DNA of 9,898 bases from Alistipes sp. (GCA_017391185.1 JAFOZN010000213.1:1-9898), one strand, 5' to 3'. Shown: positions 1 through 6,889, counted from the first letter of the stretch. A program made the numbers and translations. Notes: generated by a model from the letters alone, not told the origin.

Positions 1-1232
1 ACGATGTATGCACCACCGTAAGCCTTACGGAGAGTAACTGTAACCTTAGGTACAGTAGCCTCGCAGTATGCAAACAAGAGCTTAGCACCGTGAGTAATAA
101 CACCACCGTACTCCTGACCTGTACCAGGCAAGAATCCAGGAACGTCAACCAAAGTAACCAATGGAATGTTGAACGCATCGCAGAAACGTACGAAGCGAGC
201 TGCCTTACGGCTGGCATTGATATCGAGCACACCTGCCATGAAGTTTGGCTGGTTAGCGATAATACCTACGCTCTGACCATTGAAGCGAGCGAAGCAAGTG
301 ATGATGTTCTTAGCATAACCTGCTGCAGACTCCAAATACTCACCGTTATCAACGATAGAACCGATAACCTCATACATATCGTATGGCTTATTTGGGTTAT
401 CTGGAATGATGTCGTTCAAGATATCCTCCTTACGAGCAATGTCATCGTTGCAGATTGTGCGTGGAGCGTTCTCTGCGTTGTTAGATGGCATATAAGACAA
501 GAGGCTACGGATCAATGAGATACCCTCCTCCTCAGTATCAACTGCAAACTGAGCAACACCAGACTTTGTAGTGTGCATATCAGCACCACCCAACTGCTCC
601 TGAGTTACGTCCTCACCTGTAACGGTCTTAACAACCTTAGGACCTGTCAAGAACATGTTTGAAGTCTGACGGCGCATGATGATGAAGTCAGTCAAAGCTG
701 GAGAATATACAGCACCACCAGCACAAGGACCAAAGATAGCAGAGATCTGTGGGATAACACCAGATGCCATTACGTTACGCTGAAAGATATTTGCATAACC
801 TGCCAAAGCGTTAACACCCTCCTGAATACGAGCACCACCTGAGTCGTTAAGACCGATACATGGAGCACCGTTTGCCATAGCCATATCCATCACCTTGCAA
901 ATCTTGTCTGCCAAAGAGATAGACAATGAACCTGCTGTAACGGTAAAGTCCTGAGCAAATACATATACAAGGCGACCCTCGATAGTACCATAACCTGTTA
1001 CTACACCATCACCAAATGTATGCTTCTTCTCCATACCGAAATCATAGCAACGGTGAGTTACGAACATGTCGAACTCCTCGAAGCTACCCTCGTCCAAAAG
1101 CATCTGAATACGCTCACGAGCTGTGTACTTACCCTTTGCGTGCTGTTTCTCGATAGCCTTCTCGCCACCGCCCATGCGTGCGATCTCGCGATTCTCAATC
1201 AGCTTAGCTACCTGTTTCTGAATTTCACTCAT
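1..1232 (-). CDS. mmdA: Acyl-CoA carboxyltransferase: methylmalonyl-CoA decarboxylase alpha subunit / propionyl-CoA carboxylase beta subunit (3' end cut by window)
   Basis: Biotin-dependent carboxyltransferase that moves a carboxyl group between methylmalonyl-CoA/propionyl-CoA and carboxybiotin. Reading back from ATG at 1232-1230 (MSEIQKQ...) the frame stays open for 410 codons to the window edge. The family is usually about 510-520 residues, so roughly the last 100 are missing. Visible landmarks are the N-terminal [12 protein letters not shown] segment (31-42), the acyl-CoA/oxyanion glycine segment [10 protein letters not shown] (130-139), [13 protein letters not shown] (168-180), and the second-half [15 protein letters not shown] (363-377) before LRKAYGGAY. 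The gene lies 83 bp after the epimerase gene on the same strand, fitting the succinate-to-propionate pathway. Whether it is the alpha subunit of a Na+-pumping decarboxylase or the beta subunit of propionyl-CoA carboxylase depends on downstream genes that are not visible. The start is A-rich with no Shine-Dalgarno, as usual in Bacteroidetes. Confidence 0.93.
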   Translation of the reverse strand, partial: MSEIQKQVAKLIENREIARMGGGEKAIEKQHAKGKYTARERIQMLLDEGSFEEFDMFVTHRCYDFGMEKKHTFGDGVVTGYGTIEGRLVYVFAQDFTVTAGSLSISLADKICKVMDMAMANGAPCIGLNDSGGARIQEGVNALAGYANIFQRNVMASGVIPQISAIFGPCAGGAVYSPALTDFIIMRRQTSNMFLTGPKVVKTVTGEDVTQEQLGGADMHTTKSGVAQFAVDTEEEGISLIRSLLSYMPSNNAENAPRTICNDDIARKEDILNDIIPDNPNKPYDMYEVIGSIVDNGEYLESAAGYAKNIITCFARFNGQSVGIIANQPNFMAGVLDINASRKAARFVRFCDAFNIPLVTLVDVPGFLPGTGQEYGGVITHGAKLLFAYCEATVPKVTVTLRKAYGGAYI

Positions 1233-1251
1233 TTTTAATAAAGTTTAATGC

Positions 1252-1294
1252 GGCTCACCACCACTCCGAAACGGGGAGCTTAGGCTTACGAGCC
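1252..1294 (-). other. Possible RNA secondary structure between epimerase and carboxyltransferase genes
   Basis: The 83-base spacer holds an outer inverted repeat (GGCTC at 1252-1256 with GAGCC at 1290-1294) enclosing an inner one (CTCC at 1264-1267 with GGAG at 1275-1278). It sits just upstream of the mmdA start on the minus-strand transcript. No U-run follows, so it does not look like an intrinsic terminator. It could be a processing or stability element, or chance pairing. The stems are short. Confidence 0.3.
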
Positions 1295-1315
1295 AAAAAA
1301 TATAATAAATGTGAA

Positions 1316-1726
1316 TTATTTGTTCTTATCCTCGCACAACTCTGTCAAGATACCCTGAGTTGATTTTGGGTGAAGGAAAGCGATAGTAAGACCCTCAGCA
1401 CCCTTACGTGGAGTCTTGTCGATAAGACGTACACCCTGAGCCTCAGCATCTGCCAACTGCTCCTCGATATTCTCGCAAGCGAGTGCCATGTGGTGGATAC
1501 CTACACCGCGATTCTCGATGTACTTTGCGATTGTTGAATCCTCTGATGTTGGCTCCAAAAGCTCGATTTTAGTCTGACCGATCTTAAAGAAAGCTGTCTT
1601 AACCTTCTGATCAGCAACCTCCTCGATTGCATAACACTTAAGACCCAAAACATTCTCCCAGTAAGGGATTGCCTCCTCAAGGCTCTTCACTGCGATACCA
1701 AGATGCTCGATGTGTGAAACTTTCAT
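1316..1726 (-). CDS. mce: Methylmalonyl-CoA epimerase
   Basis: Interconverts (2R)- and (2S)-methylmalonyl-CoA, linking B12-dependent mutase to the biotin carboxyltransferase step. The 136-residue length is typical of the vicinal-oxygen-chelate (glyoxalase/bleomycin resistance) family, with two beta-alpha-beta-beta-beta modules. The N-terminal [18 protein letters not shown] (6-23), GVGIHHMAL (74-82) and [14 protein letters not shown] (117-130) segments match known epimerases. By comparison with the Propionibacterium enzyme, the likely metal ligands are His8, Glu55, the second His of the 78-79 pair, and Glu129. It is first in a minus-strand unit, followed by the carboxyltransferase gene, a conserved pairing in propionate producers. 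A promoter core lies about 100 bases upstream. The assignment is firm from motifs, length and neighbours. Confidence 0.95.
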   Translation of the reverse strand: MKVSHIEHLGIAVKSLEEAIPYWENVLGLKCYAIEEVADQKVKTAFFKIGQTKIELLEPTSEDSTIAKYIENRGVGIHHMALACENIEEQLADAEAQGVRLIDKTPRKGAEGLTIAFLHPKSTQGILTELCEDKNK

Positions 1727-1822
1727 AATTCAAATAGTTTAAATTTGTTATTATTTTGTGTGTAAATTTTGGTTTTTCTCAGATTTGGAAGGCTTTTCCG
1801 ATGGTATAAGCCCAAAACCGTA

Positions 1823-1830
1823 CAAAGGTA
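1823..1830 (-). promoter_or_regulatory. Bacteroidetes-type -7 box for the mce-mmdA unit
   Basis: On the minus strand this reads TACCTTTG, an exact TAnnTTTG match. The upstream -33 element is weak (TTTT about 20 bases away rather than TTTG). Transcription would begin near 1816, giving a leader of about 90 bases. The divergent -7 box at 1907-1914 is 76 bp away, so both upstream elements lie within 1831-1906 and the two halves of the pathway could be co-regulated. The rest of the 256-bp intergenic region is AT-rich and shows no gene. Confidence 0.6.
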
Positions 1831-1906
1831 CAAGTAATTTATGTAAATAGAAAATATTTTGGCATGATAATATCCTTTTATGATATGTTTTTTATGCTTG
1901 AATAAA

Positions 1907-1914
1907 TAGTTTTG
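1907..1914 (+). promoter_or_regulatory. Bacteroidetes-type -7 box for the thioredoxin-like/meaB unit
   Basis: The sequence TAGTTTTG matches TAnnTTTG exactly. No clear TTTG stands 19-21 bases upstream, where the DNA is T-rich (1886-1893). Transcription would start near 1921, giving a leader of about 60 bases before the ATG at 1983. Confidence 0.5.
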
Positions 1915-1982
1915 TGCAGAGGTTTGTTTCTTTGCGCGAAAGTTGTTAATTTAGCACTCTGTAAACTACTCAAAACTCAAAC

Positions 1983-2450
1983 ATGAAGAGATTTTTACTT
2001 CTATTATCACTCTCTCTGATACTTTGCGGAGCCTCTCGCGCCGAGAATATTATCATCGGCGAAAAGACTCCCGATTTGAGTATCAATAAATGGCTGATGG
2101 ATATCCAGCCTACTCAAACAGAGTACACTTGCATACTCTTCTACCACTCAGAGAGCGAGCTATGCCGTAGAAGTCTCAATCGCATAAAAGAGATGGTGAT
2201 GAAGAATCCCAACCTAAACCTCATCATCATGACCAAAGAGAAATATGGCGATGCGGGAGTAGCTCTGACCGAACATCTGGAAGATAGAATAGGTGTAGCC
2301 TTCGATGATAACGGACGTACATTTAGATATTTTGGAGTAAAGTTCATACCCTTTTGTGTGATTAGAGATAAAAAGGAGAGGGCCAAATGGTGTGGCAATG
2401 CACTCACATTGAATGATAAGATATTAGATAAAATTACAAGCAAGAGATAA
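1983..2450 (+). CDS. Secreted thioredoxin-like (TlpA/AhpC-type) protein with degenerate SxxC active site
   Basis: A 155-residue protein with an N-terminal signal peptide (basic MKR, hydrophobic core 4-15, likely signal peptidase I cleavage after Ala20 in ASRA-EN). The mature part is therefore probably periplasmic. The remainder fits a TlpA-like thioredoxin fold: GEKTPDLSINKW (26-37), the strand ILFYH (51-55), then SELC at 58-61 where oxidoreductases have CxxC, a helix CRRSLNRIKEM, and a FIPF cis-proline loop at 121-124 followed by VIRD and a WCG at 136-138. The nucleophilic first cysteine is Ser58 while Cys61 remains, so ordinary disulfide reductase chemistry is unlikely. Two other cysteines (125, 137) could contribute. 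One base separates its TAA from the meaB ATG, so the genes are co-transcribed and probably translationally coupled. I do not know the function; the fold assignment is by pattern. Confidence 0.75.
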   Translation: MKRFLLLLSLSLILCGASRAENIIIGEKTPDLSINKWLMDIQPTQTEYTCILFYHSESELCRRSLNRIKEMVMKNPNLNLIIMTKEKYGDAGVALTEHLEDRIGVAFDDNGRTFRYFGVKFIPFCVIRDKKERAKWCGNALTLNDKILDKITSKR

Positions 2451-2451
2451 A

Positions 2452-3570
2452 ATGGCATTTACCAAGATCGACCATTACGAAAAGGAGTATATTGATACTC
2501 ATCACGATAGCGCACTCAACGTCATGGAGGGTGCAAAAGATCAGCCTATCGTAAACCCATATTTCGTGCGTAAGAAACGCCGCACGCTTTCGACAGATCA
2601 GTTTGTAGAGGGTATCCTCAAGGGAGATATTACCATCCTTTCGCAGGCTATCACCCTAATTGAGAGCAACAACCCTCAACATTATGCACAGGCGCAAGAG
2701 ATTATTGAGCGTTGTCTGCCACACTCTGGCCGTTCTGTAAGAATCGGTATCACGGGTGTTCCTGGTGCTGGCAAGTCAACCTTCATCGAAGCCATCGGAG
2801 GTATGGTAGCTTCGCTTCATCACAAACTTGCAGTACTGGCCATAGACCCAAGTTCGGAGCGTAGCGGAGGTTCTATTTTGGGAGATAAGACTCGTATGGA
2901 GAGCATATCATCTAATCCAGACATATTTATCCGTCCTTCACCCTCGGCTGGCTCTTTGGGTGGCGTAGCTCGCAAGACCAGAGAGACCATCGTACTCTGC
3001 GAGGCCGCTGGATTTGATGTTATTTTCATTGAGACCGTAGGTGTAGGTCAGTCGGAGACTGCCGTACACTCGATGGTAGATATGTTTATGATGTTGCAGA
3101 TCTCTGGTGCAGGCGATGAGTTGCAGGGTATCAAGCGCGGAATCATGGAGATGGCCGATATGATGGTCATAACCAAAGCCGATGGCGAGAATATCCACAA
3201 AGCAGAGCTTGCCAAAGTTCAATATCAAGGTGCTCTACACCTCTTCCCAATGCCAGAATCTGCTTGGAGAGCGAAGGTTTACACCTGTTCTTCGGTAAAC
3301 AAAACAGGTCTAGAGGAGGTTTGGAATGGCGTAGAGGAGTATCTCGATCATATCATGGCTAACGGCTATTATCAATCCAACCGTAACCGTCAGAACAAGT
3401 ATTGGATGTATGAGAGCATCAACGAGGTACTCAAGAGCAGCTTCTACCAAAATCCAGAAATCGCATCTCGCATAGAGGAGATAGAGCAACGCGTATTGGA
3501 TGCCAAACTCAGTTCATTTATCGCAGCCAAAGAGCTTCTTGACATCTATTTTAAGCATAAAGAGGAGTAG
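2452..3570 (+). CDS. meaB: Methylmalonyl-CoA mutase-associated GTPase MeaB
   Basis: G3E-family P-loop GTPase (MeaB/ArgK/MMAA) that gates adenosylcobalamin loading and protects or reactivates methylmalonyl-CoA mutase in the cytoplasm. The 372 residues show Walker A GVPGAGKST (102-110), the AIDPSSERSGGSILGDKTRM region (130-149), RPSPSAGSLGGVARKTRET (161-179) and the switch/Walker B segment ETVGVGQSE (194-202). The base-recognition motif is TKAD (241-244), as in human MMAA (TKSD), rather than the NKAD of many bacterial members. The C-terminal helical part (about 300-372) corresponds to the dimerisation arm. About 95 residues precede the P-loop, an extension I recall as normal for Bacteroidales members. 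The start is the ATG one base after the upstream stop; Met25 is a less likely alternative. Its role matches the mce and mmdA genes across the divergent promoter, although the mutase genes lie elsewhere. Confidence 0.95.
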   Translation: MAFTKIDHYEKEYIDTHHDSALNVMEGAKDQPIVNPYFVRKKRRTLSTDQFVEGILKGDITILSQAITLIESNNPQHYAQAQEIIERCLPHSGRSVRIGITGVPGAGKSTFIEAIGGMVASLHHKLAVLAIDPSSERSGGSILGDKTRMESISSNPDIFIRPSPSAGSLGGVARKTRETIVLCEAAGFDVIFIETVGVGQSETAVHSMVDMFMMLQISGAGDELQGIKRGIMEMADMMVITKADGENIHKAELAKVQYQGALHLFPMPESAWRAKVYTCSSVNKTGLEEVWNGVEEYLDHIMANGYYQSNRNRQNKYWMYESINEVLKSSFYQNPEIASRIEEIEQRVLDAKLSSFIAAKELLDIYFKHKEE

Positions 3571-3602
3571 CGATAAATCATAGTAAGAGAATAAATATGC
3601 AG

Positions 3603-3650
3603 AAATCGGGTTGCTTAATCAAAAAAAAGCAGCCCGATTTGCTATATTTT
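3603..3650 (+). terminator. Intrinsic terminator after meaB
   Basis: A 14-bp stem with one G-U pair is formed by 3603-3616 (AAATCGGGTTGCTT) and 3627-3640 (AAGCAGCCCGATTT). The 10-base loop is A-rich, and a T-rich tail (GCTATATTTT) follows. It sits 33 bases after the meaB stop and just before the next promoter, cleanly separating the two units. Confidence 0.85.
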
Positions 3651-3671
3651 AAAATATTTGTATTAATTTTG
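3638..3671 (+). promoter_or_regulatory. Probable promoter of the beta-eliminating lyase gene
   Basis: A -7 box TAATTTTG (3664-3671) fits TAnnTTTG. A TTTG at 3638-3641 lies 22 bases upstream, slightly longer than the ideal spacing and overlapping the 3' arm of the meaB terminator. Transcription would start near 3678, leaving a leader of about 50 A-rich bases before the ATG at 3729. No leader peptide or riboswitch is visible. Confidence 0.5.
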
Positions 3672-3728
3672 AAAAAATTAACGAAACCAAATAAACCTAA
3701 ACTATAATTTCAAATAAAAAGAAACATT

Positions 3729-5177
3729 ATGAGCAAAGTAAAATTTTATCAGGGCGGAGACATTCCTCTTGAGCTACATAAAGTTCGTGTCGTACAAAAA
3801 CTTCACCTTGTTCCTATCGAACGCCGTTTGGAGGCGATGAAAGAGGCTGGATTCAACACTTTCCGTCTAAGTACAAGAGACGTATTCCTCGATATGCTTA
3901 CCGATAGCGGTACCAATGCTATGAGCGACAATCAGCTATCGGCAATGATGCGCGCCGATGATGCATACGCAGGTTCTCAATCATTTGAGCGTCTGCAGAA
4001 GGCTGTCGAGGATGTATTGGGTAAAAAGTATCTTTTGCCCGTACACCAAGGTCGTGCGGCTGAGAATGTGATTTGCCGCACATTCGTAAAGCCTGGCAAT
4101 GTAGTGCCTATGAACTATCACTTCACCACTACCCTCGCTCACATCAACGAGTGCGGAGGTCGTGTTGTGGAGCTCTTGTATGACCACGCATTGGAACTTA
4201 AGTCTGATCACCCATTCAAGGGTAATATGGATATCGAGAAGTTGGAGAAATGTATCCAAGAGGTGGGTGTGGAGAATATCCCATTCATCCGCATGGAGGC
4301 TTCTACCAACCTTATCGGTGGCCAGCCTTTCTCGTTGGCAAATATGATGGATGTTCGCCGCATTGCCGACAAATACAACATCATGCTCGTATTGGATGCC
4401 AGCCTTTTGGGCGAGAACGCATACCTTATCAAGGAGCGTGAGGACAAGTGGAAGGAGAATTCGATGGGCGAGATTCTGAAGATGATGACAGGGCTTGCAG
4501 ATTTGGTTTATTTCTCAGCACGTAAACTCTCATCTTCTCGTGGTGGTGGTATCTGCACAAACCAGCGAGCTATCTACGCCAAGATGGAGGACAAGATTCC
4601 TCTCTTCGAGGGATTCCTCACCTATGGAGGTATCTCGGTGCGTGAGATCGAGTCTATGGCGGTAGGATTGTACGAGACTTTGGACGAGACGATGATCAGC
4701 CAGAGCCCTAACTATATCAAGTATTTGGTCGAGGAGTTGGAGAAGCGCGGTGTACCTATGGTAACACCTCCGGGAGTATTGGGCGCACATGTCAATGCGA
4801 TGAAGTTCTGTGAGCATATCCCTCAAGATCAGTATCCAGCTGGTGCTTTGGCAGCAGCATTCTATATCTGTTCAGGTATTAGAGGCATGGAGCGTGGTAC
4901 CGTATCGAGCGTAAGAGATGAGAATGGCAAGGAGATACCTGCCGATGTGGAGTTGATGCGTTTGGCCGTTCCACGAAGAGTATTTACACTCTCTCAGATC
5001 AACTATGTGATCGACCGCCTGGTATGGTTGTATGATAACCGCCACCTAATCGGAGGTCTGAAGTTTACATACGAGCCACCAGTATTGCGTTTCTTCATGG
5101 GTGGTTTGGAACCTATCACCAACTGGCCAGCGCGCCTTATGGAGAAGTTCCGTCAGGATTTCGGCGACAGTCTGTAA
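3729..5177 (+). CDS. PLP-dependent beta-eliminating lyase, tyrosine phenol-lyase-like
   Basis: Fold-type I PLP enzyme of the tryptophanase/tyrosine phenol-lyase (TPL) family, 482 residues against about 456-471 for characterised members. Family members cleave an aromatic amino acid to pyruvate, ammonia and phenol or indole. Compared from memory with Citrobacter TPL: LTDSGTNAMSD (57-67), Tyr80 (TPL Tyr71), HQGR (106-109), Asn194 (Asn185), Asp223 (Asp214), PLP lysine Lys266 (Lys257) and the carboxylate-binding Arg411 (Arg404) are all present. Phenol-recognition residues are TPL-like: Thr133 (Thr124), Arg389 in MERG (Arg381), and the LRFF aromatic pair at 455-456. Unusual changes are Leu226 for Arg217, which contacts the cofactor, Arg265-Lys266-Leu267 for Lys-Lys-Asp, and Asp78 for cation-binding Glu69. 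A C-terminal extension of about 20 residues follows. The family is certain; the substrate is not. It stands alone between its own promoter and terminator. Confidence 0.85.
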   Translation: MSKVKFYQGGDIPLELHKVRVVQKLHLVPIERRLEAMKEAGFNTFRLSTRDVFLDMLTDSGTNAMSDNQLSAMMRADDAYAGSQSFERLQKAVEDVLGKKYLLPVHQGRAAENVICRTFVKPGNVVPMNYHFTTTLAHINECGGRVVELLYDHALELKSDHPFKGNMDIEKLEKCIQEVGVENIPFIRMEASTNLIGGQPFSLANMMDVRRIADKYNIMLVLDASLLGENAYLIKEREDKWKENSMGEILKMMTGLADLVYFSARKLSSSRGGGICTNQRAIYAKMEDKIPLFEGFLTYGGISVREIESMAVGLYETLDETMISQSPNYIKYLVEELEKRGVPMVTPPGVLGAHVNAMKFCEHIPQDQYPAGALAAAFYICSGIRGMERGTVSSVRDENGKEIPADVELMRLAVPRRVFTLSQINYVIDRLVWLYDNRHLIGGLKFTYEPPVLRFFMGGLEPITNWPARLMEKFRQDFGDSL

Positions 5178-5199
5178 TATAACATAGAATAAAAAGTTA

Positions 5200-5247
5200 A
5201 GGGTAGTCCTCTAATTATAAACCCAGAGGACTACCCTATTTTCTTTT
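5200..5247. terminator. Bidirectional intrinsic terminator between converging units
   Basis: A perfect 13-bp stem is formed by AGGGTAGTCCTCT (5200-5212) and AGAGGACTACCCT (5225-5237), with a 12-base loop. Rightward transcripts run into ATTTTCTTTTT (5238-5248). Leftward transcripts run into the complement of AATAAAAAGTT (5189-5199), also U-rich. It can therefore end both the lyase gene and the minus-strand operon. The last codons of the L,D-transpeptidase-like gene lie within the hairpin, and its TAG stop spans the stem-loop junction. Confidence 0.85.
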
Positions 5248-5729
5248 TGCAAAATCTCATCCACTCGCCGCATCGCCCTACGTGAGAGCACAGGACAACC
5301 CCAACTACCTACGGTAGGTATAGGGAATATCGTAAAAGAGGTTGTATATTGCCACCCATGCAAAACAACATTACGAGAGCGCAGATTCGAATTACTCTCC
5401 TCCAAACCATCCATACGATATGCCACACCATAACGCCCCTCGTATCGCTCTGCAACCAAAGCCTTACCCAAAGAGCTTAGGTGAGAGCCATCCTCGTTGG
5501 AGAATCGTGCATAGGCTGAGCGCACATGAGAGTGAACCGAACCACTACCATGGCTTACAGGGAAACTACACAACGCCCTATCGCCATCGAAATCCCACAC
5601 CACAAATCGTCTAAACCCCGAATGACGTGAAGCATCCATCAACAATGCCACATGAGTATTATATCCATGCTCACGACAATACTCCCGAAGTTGTGAGGCA
5701 TGAGAGCGCAATCGACTACAAAAACTCAT
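5211..5729 (-). CDS. Murein L,D-transpeptidase catalytic-domain (YkuD_2-like) protein, no signal peptide
   Basis: The 172-residue protein matches the L,D-transpeptidase catalytic-domain family (YkuD_2 type), whose relatives act on peptidoglycan stem peptides. Visible features are the RFVVWDFD strand (41-48), VSHGSG (58-63), the SNEDGSHLSSLGKALV segment (77-92), MDGLEESNSNLRSRNVVLHG (106-125) and the catalytic SWGC motif (142-145), giving His124 and Cys145 as active-site residues. It starts at ATG 5729-5727, overlapping the sirtuin stop by 14 bases. An in-frame TGA two codons upstream (5735-5733) rules out a longer N-terminus, and residues 1-20 are polar, so no export signal is apparent, which is odd for a wall enzyme. 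Its 3' end runs into the terminator hairpin. It is last in the SPFH operon. The domain call is good; the location and substrate are open. Confidence 0.8.
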   Translation of the reverse strand: MSFCSRLRSHASQLREYCREHGYNTHVALLMDASRHSGFRRFVVWDFDGDRALCSFPVSHGSGSVHSHVRSAYARFSNEDGSHLSSLGKALVAERYEGRYGVAYRMDGLEESNSNLRSRNVVLHGWQYTTSFTIFPIPTVGSWGCPVLSRRAMRRVDEILQKENRVVLWVYN

Positions 5730-6411
5730 CTTTCAACATCTCTACCAACTTAGGTACACCCGTAGCCCCTCGCTCCTTGATATGGGTGAGAGGATTGCGA
5801 ATCATCGAGGTATCAGGCTCGCCCGGATCAACCACATAGATAGGCACGCCCGCCCTCGCATAGCGCACCAACATTGCCGCTGGATATACAGCAAGCGATG
5901 TCCCCACCACAACCATAACATCAGCCTCACGCGCAATCTCCGTAGCTCGATCAAACATCGGTACCGACTCGCCAAAAAATACGATATGTGGGCGTAACAG
6001 AGAGCCATCCTCAGCCCTATCATCCAAACCTTGTTCCCAACCCTCTATTGGTACGATAAGCGAAGGGTTGTTCTGACTACGCAGTTTCATCAACTCACCG
6101 TGTAGATGCGTAACTCGCGATGAGCCCGCCTGCTCATGGAGATTATCCACGTTTTGAGTCACCACCTCCACATCAAACCACTGCTCCAACTCGGCAATAG
6201 CCTCATGCGCAGCATTGGGTTTAGTCTTGAGTAGCTCCTTACGGCGGAGATTATAGAACTCTATGACCAAAGCTCTATTGCGAGCCAACGCTTCGGGTGT
6301 GCAGACATCCTCTATGCGATAATTTGCCCACAATCCATCGGCATCACGGAATGTAGCCAACCCACTATCGGCACTCACGCCTGCGCCCGTAAAAACAACT
6401 ATCTTTTTCAT
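5716..6411 (-). CDS. Sirtuin NAD-dependent protein deacylase, CobB/SIRT5 type
   Basis: Class III sirtuin of 231 residues that would remove acyl groups from lysines using NAD+. It carries GAGVSADSGLATFRDADGLW (9-28), TQNVDNLHEQAG (85-96), catalytic His104 in HLHGEL, LRPHIVFFGE (139-148) and VVGTSLAVYP (168-177). Tyr53 and Arg56 in EFYNLRR reproduce the YxxR pair that gives CobB and SIRT5 their preference for succinyl and other acidic acyl groups. The zinc module has no cysteine; the only one in the protein is Cys37. This loss I recall in other Bacteroidetes sirtuins. It overlaps the upstream membrane-protein gene by 4 bases (ATGA) and the downstream gene by 14, so it is co-translated in the SPFH operon. 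Desuccinylase preference is inferred from the two residues, and a link to the nearby methylmalonyl-CoA genes is speculation. Confidence 0.92.
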   Translation of the reverse strand: MKKIVVFTGAGVSADSGLATFRDADGLWANYRIEDVCTPEALARNRALVIEFYNLRRKELLKTKPNAAHEAIAELEQWFDVEVVTQNVDNLHEQAGSSRVTHLHGELMKLRSQNNPSLIVPIEGWEQGLDDRAEDGSLLRPHIVFFGESVPMFDRATEIAREADVMVVVGTSLAVYPAAMLVRYARAGVPIYVVDPGEPDTSMIRNPLTHIKERGATGVPKLVEMLKDEFL

Positions 6412-6881
6412 AATAATTTCTCTTGTCTTATACGCCTTTTAGAGGCTTGTTGTATAAAGTATTGTCTTTCGCGCACATGCAGATAATGTCTGCGCCAACG
6501 CCAAGCACAAAACGAGCCCAATAGAAATAACAATCCCCCAATCAATAAACACACGCTTGCGGACTCCCCCATATCGCCATCTTGAAGAATACCTACAATG
6601 CCAAAGATTATAAATATGAGACTCATCGCAAGCGAGAGTATTGTCGCAATCCTATGCTGTCGGCGAGGAAACATCCGATTGATCGAGGTCATAACGATAG
6701 CACATATCGCAAATTTAATGATTTCTCCGATGGTTGGCTTTATATCAGACGAAATCCAATCACACCTTTTACCCAGCAGAAAGATCAGACCAAACAGCGC
6801 AAGTATAATCAGCGTTGTTTTCCAATTAAACCTCATACGAATGGGTTGCCACTTACCTATTCTGATTAATTTAAATCCCAT
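6408..6881 (-). CDS. Hypothetical four-helix inner-membrane protein
   Basis: A 157-residue protein that I do not recognise. It has four likely transmembrane segments at about 20-37, 52-66, 79-99 and 107-126, and a strongly basic C-terminal tail (RWRRHYLHVRERQ..., then SKRRIRQEK), which should lie in the cytoplasm. The start is taken at 6881 (MGFKLIRIGK); Met16 at 6836 is a reasonable alternative. The stop overlaps the sirtuin start by 4 bases, giving coupled translation. It lies 26 bases after the 145-residue membrane protein gene. The start codon falls in the loop of an AT-rich inverted repeat. Nothing suggests a catalytic site. Confidence 0.8.
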   Translation of the reverse strand: MGFKLIRIGKWQPIRMRFNWKTTLIILALFGLIFLLGKRCDWISSDIKPTIGEIIKFAICAIVMTSINRMFPRRQHRIATILSLAMSLIFIIFGIVGILQDGDMGESASVCLLIGGLLFLLGSFCAWRWRRHYLHVRERQYFIQQASKRRIRQEKLL

Positions 6882-6889
6882 AATTAATC
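6864..6889 (-). repeat. Inverted repeat with the start codon of the 157-residue gene in its loop
   Basis: Perfect 8-bp arms GATTAATT (6864-6871) and AATTAATC (6882-6889) enclose a 10-base loop that includes the ATG at 6881-6879 on the minus-strand transcript. A second inverted repeat, AGGATTT/AAATCCT (6903-6909 and 6912-6918), spans the stop codon of the gene before it. Together they could limit re-initiation between the two genes. All stems are AT-rich and weak. Confidence 0.35.

Noticed and set aside
90..518. Plus-strand open frame of 142 codons at the left edge
   Set aside because: It is antisense to the carboxyltransferase gene, whose minus-strand frame gives unmistakable family motifs. 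The plus frame resembles no protein I know. The same applies to 1020-1238.
1924..1934. Second -7-like element (TTTCTTTGCG) before the thioredoxin-like gene
   Set aside because: It lacks the TA of TAnnTTTG. The exact match at 1907-1914 is preferred.
5716..6411. Sirtuin next to membrane proteins as an anti-phage (SIR2 NADase) system
   Set aside because: The protein is a compact CobB-type deacylase with the YxxR pair, not the divergent SIR2 effector domain of known defence systems. No nuclease, STAND or TIR partner is present.
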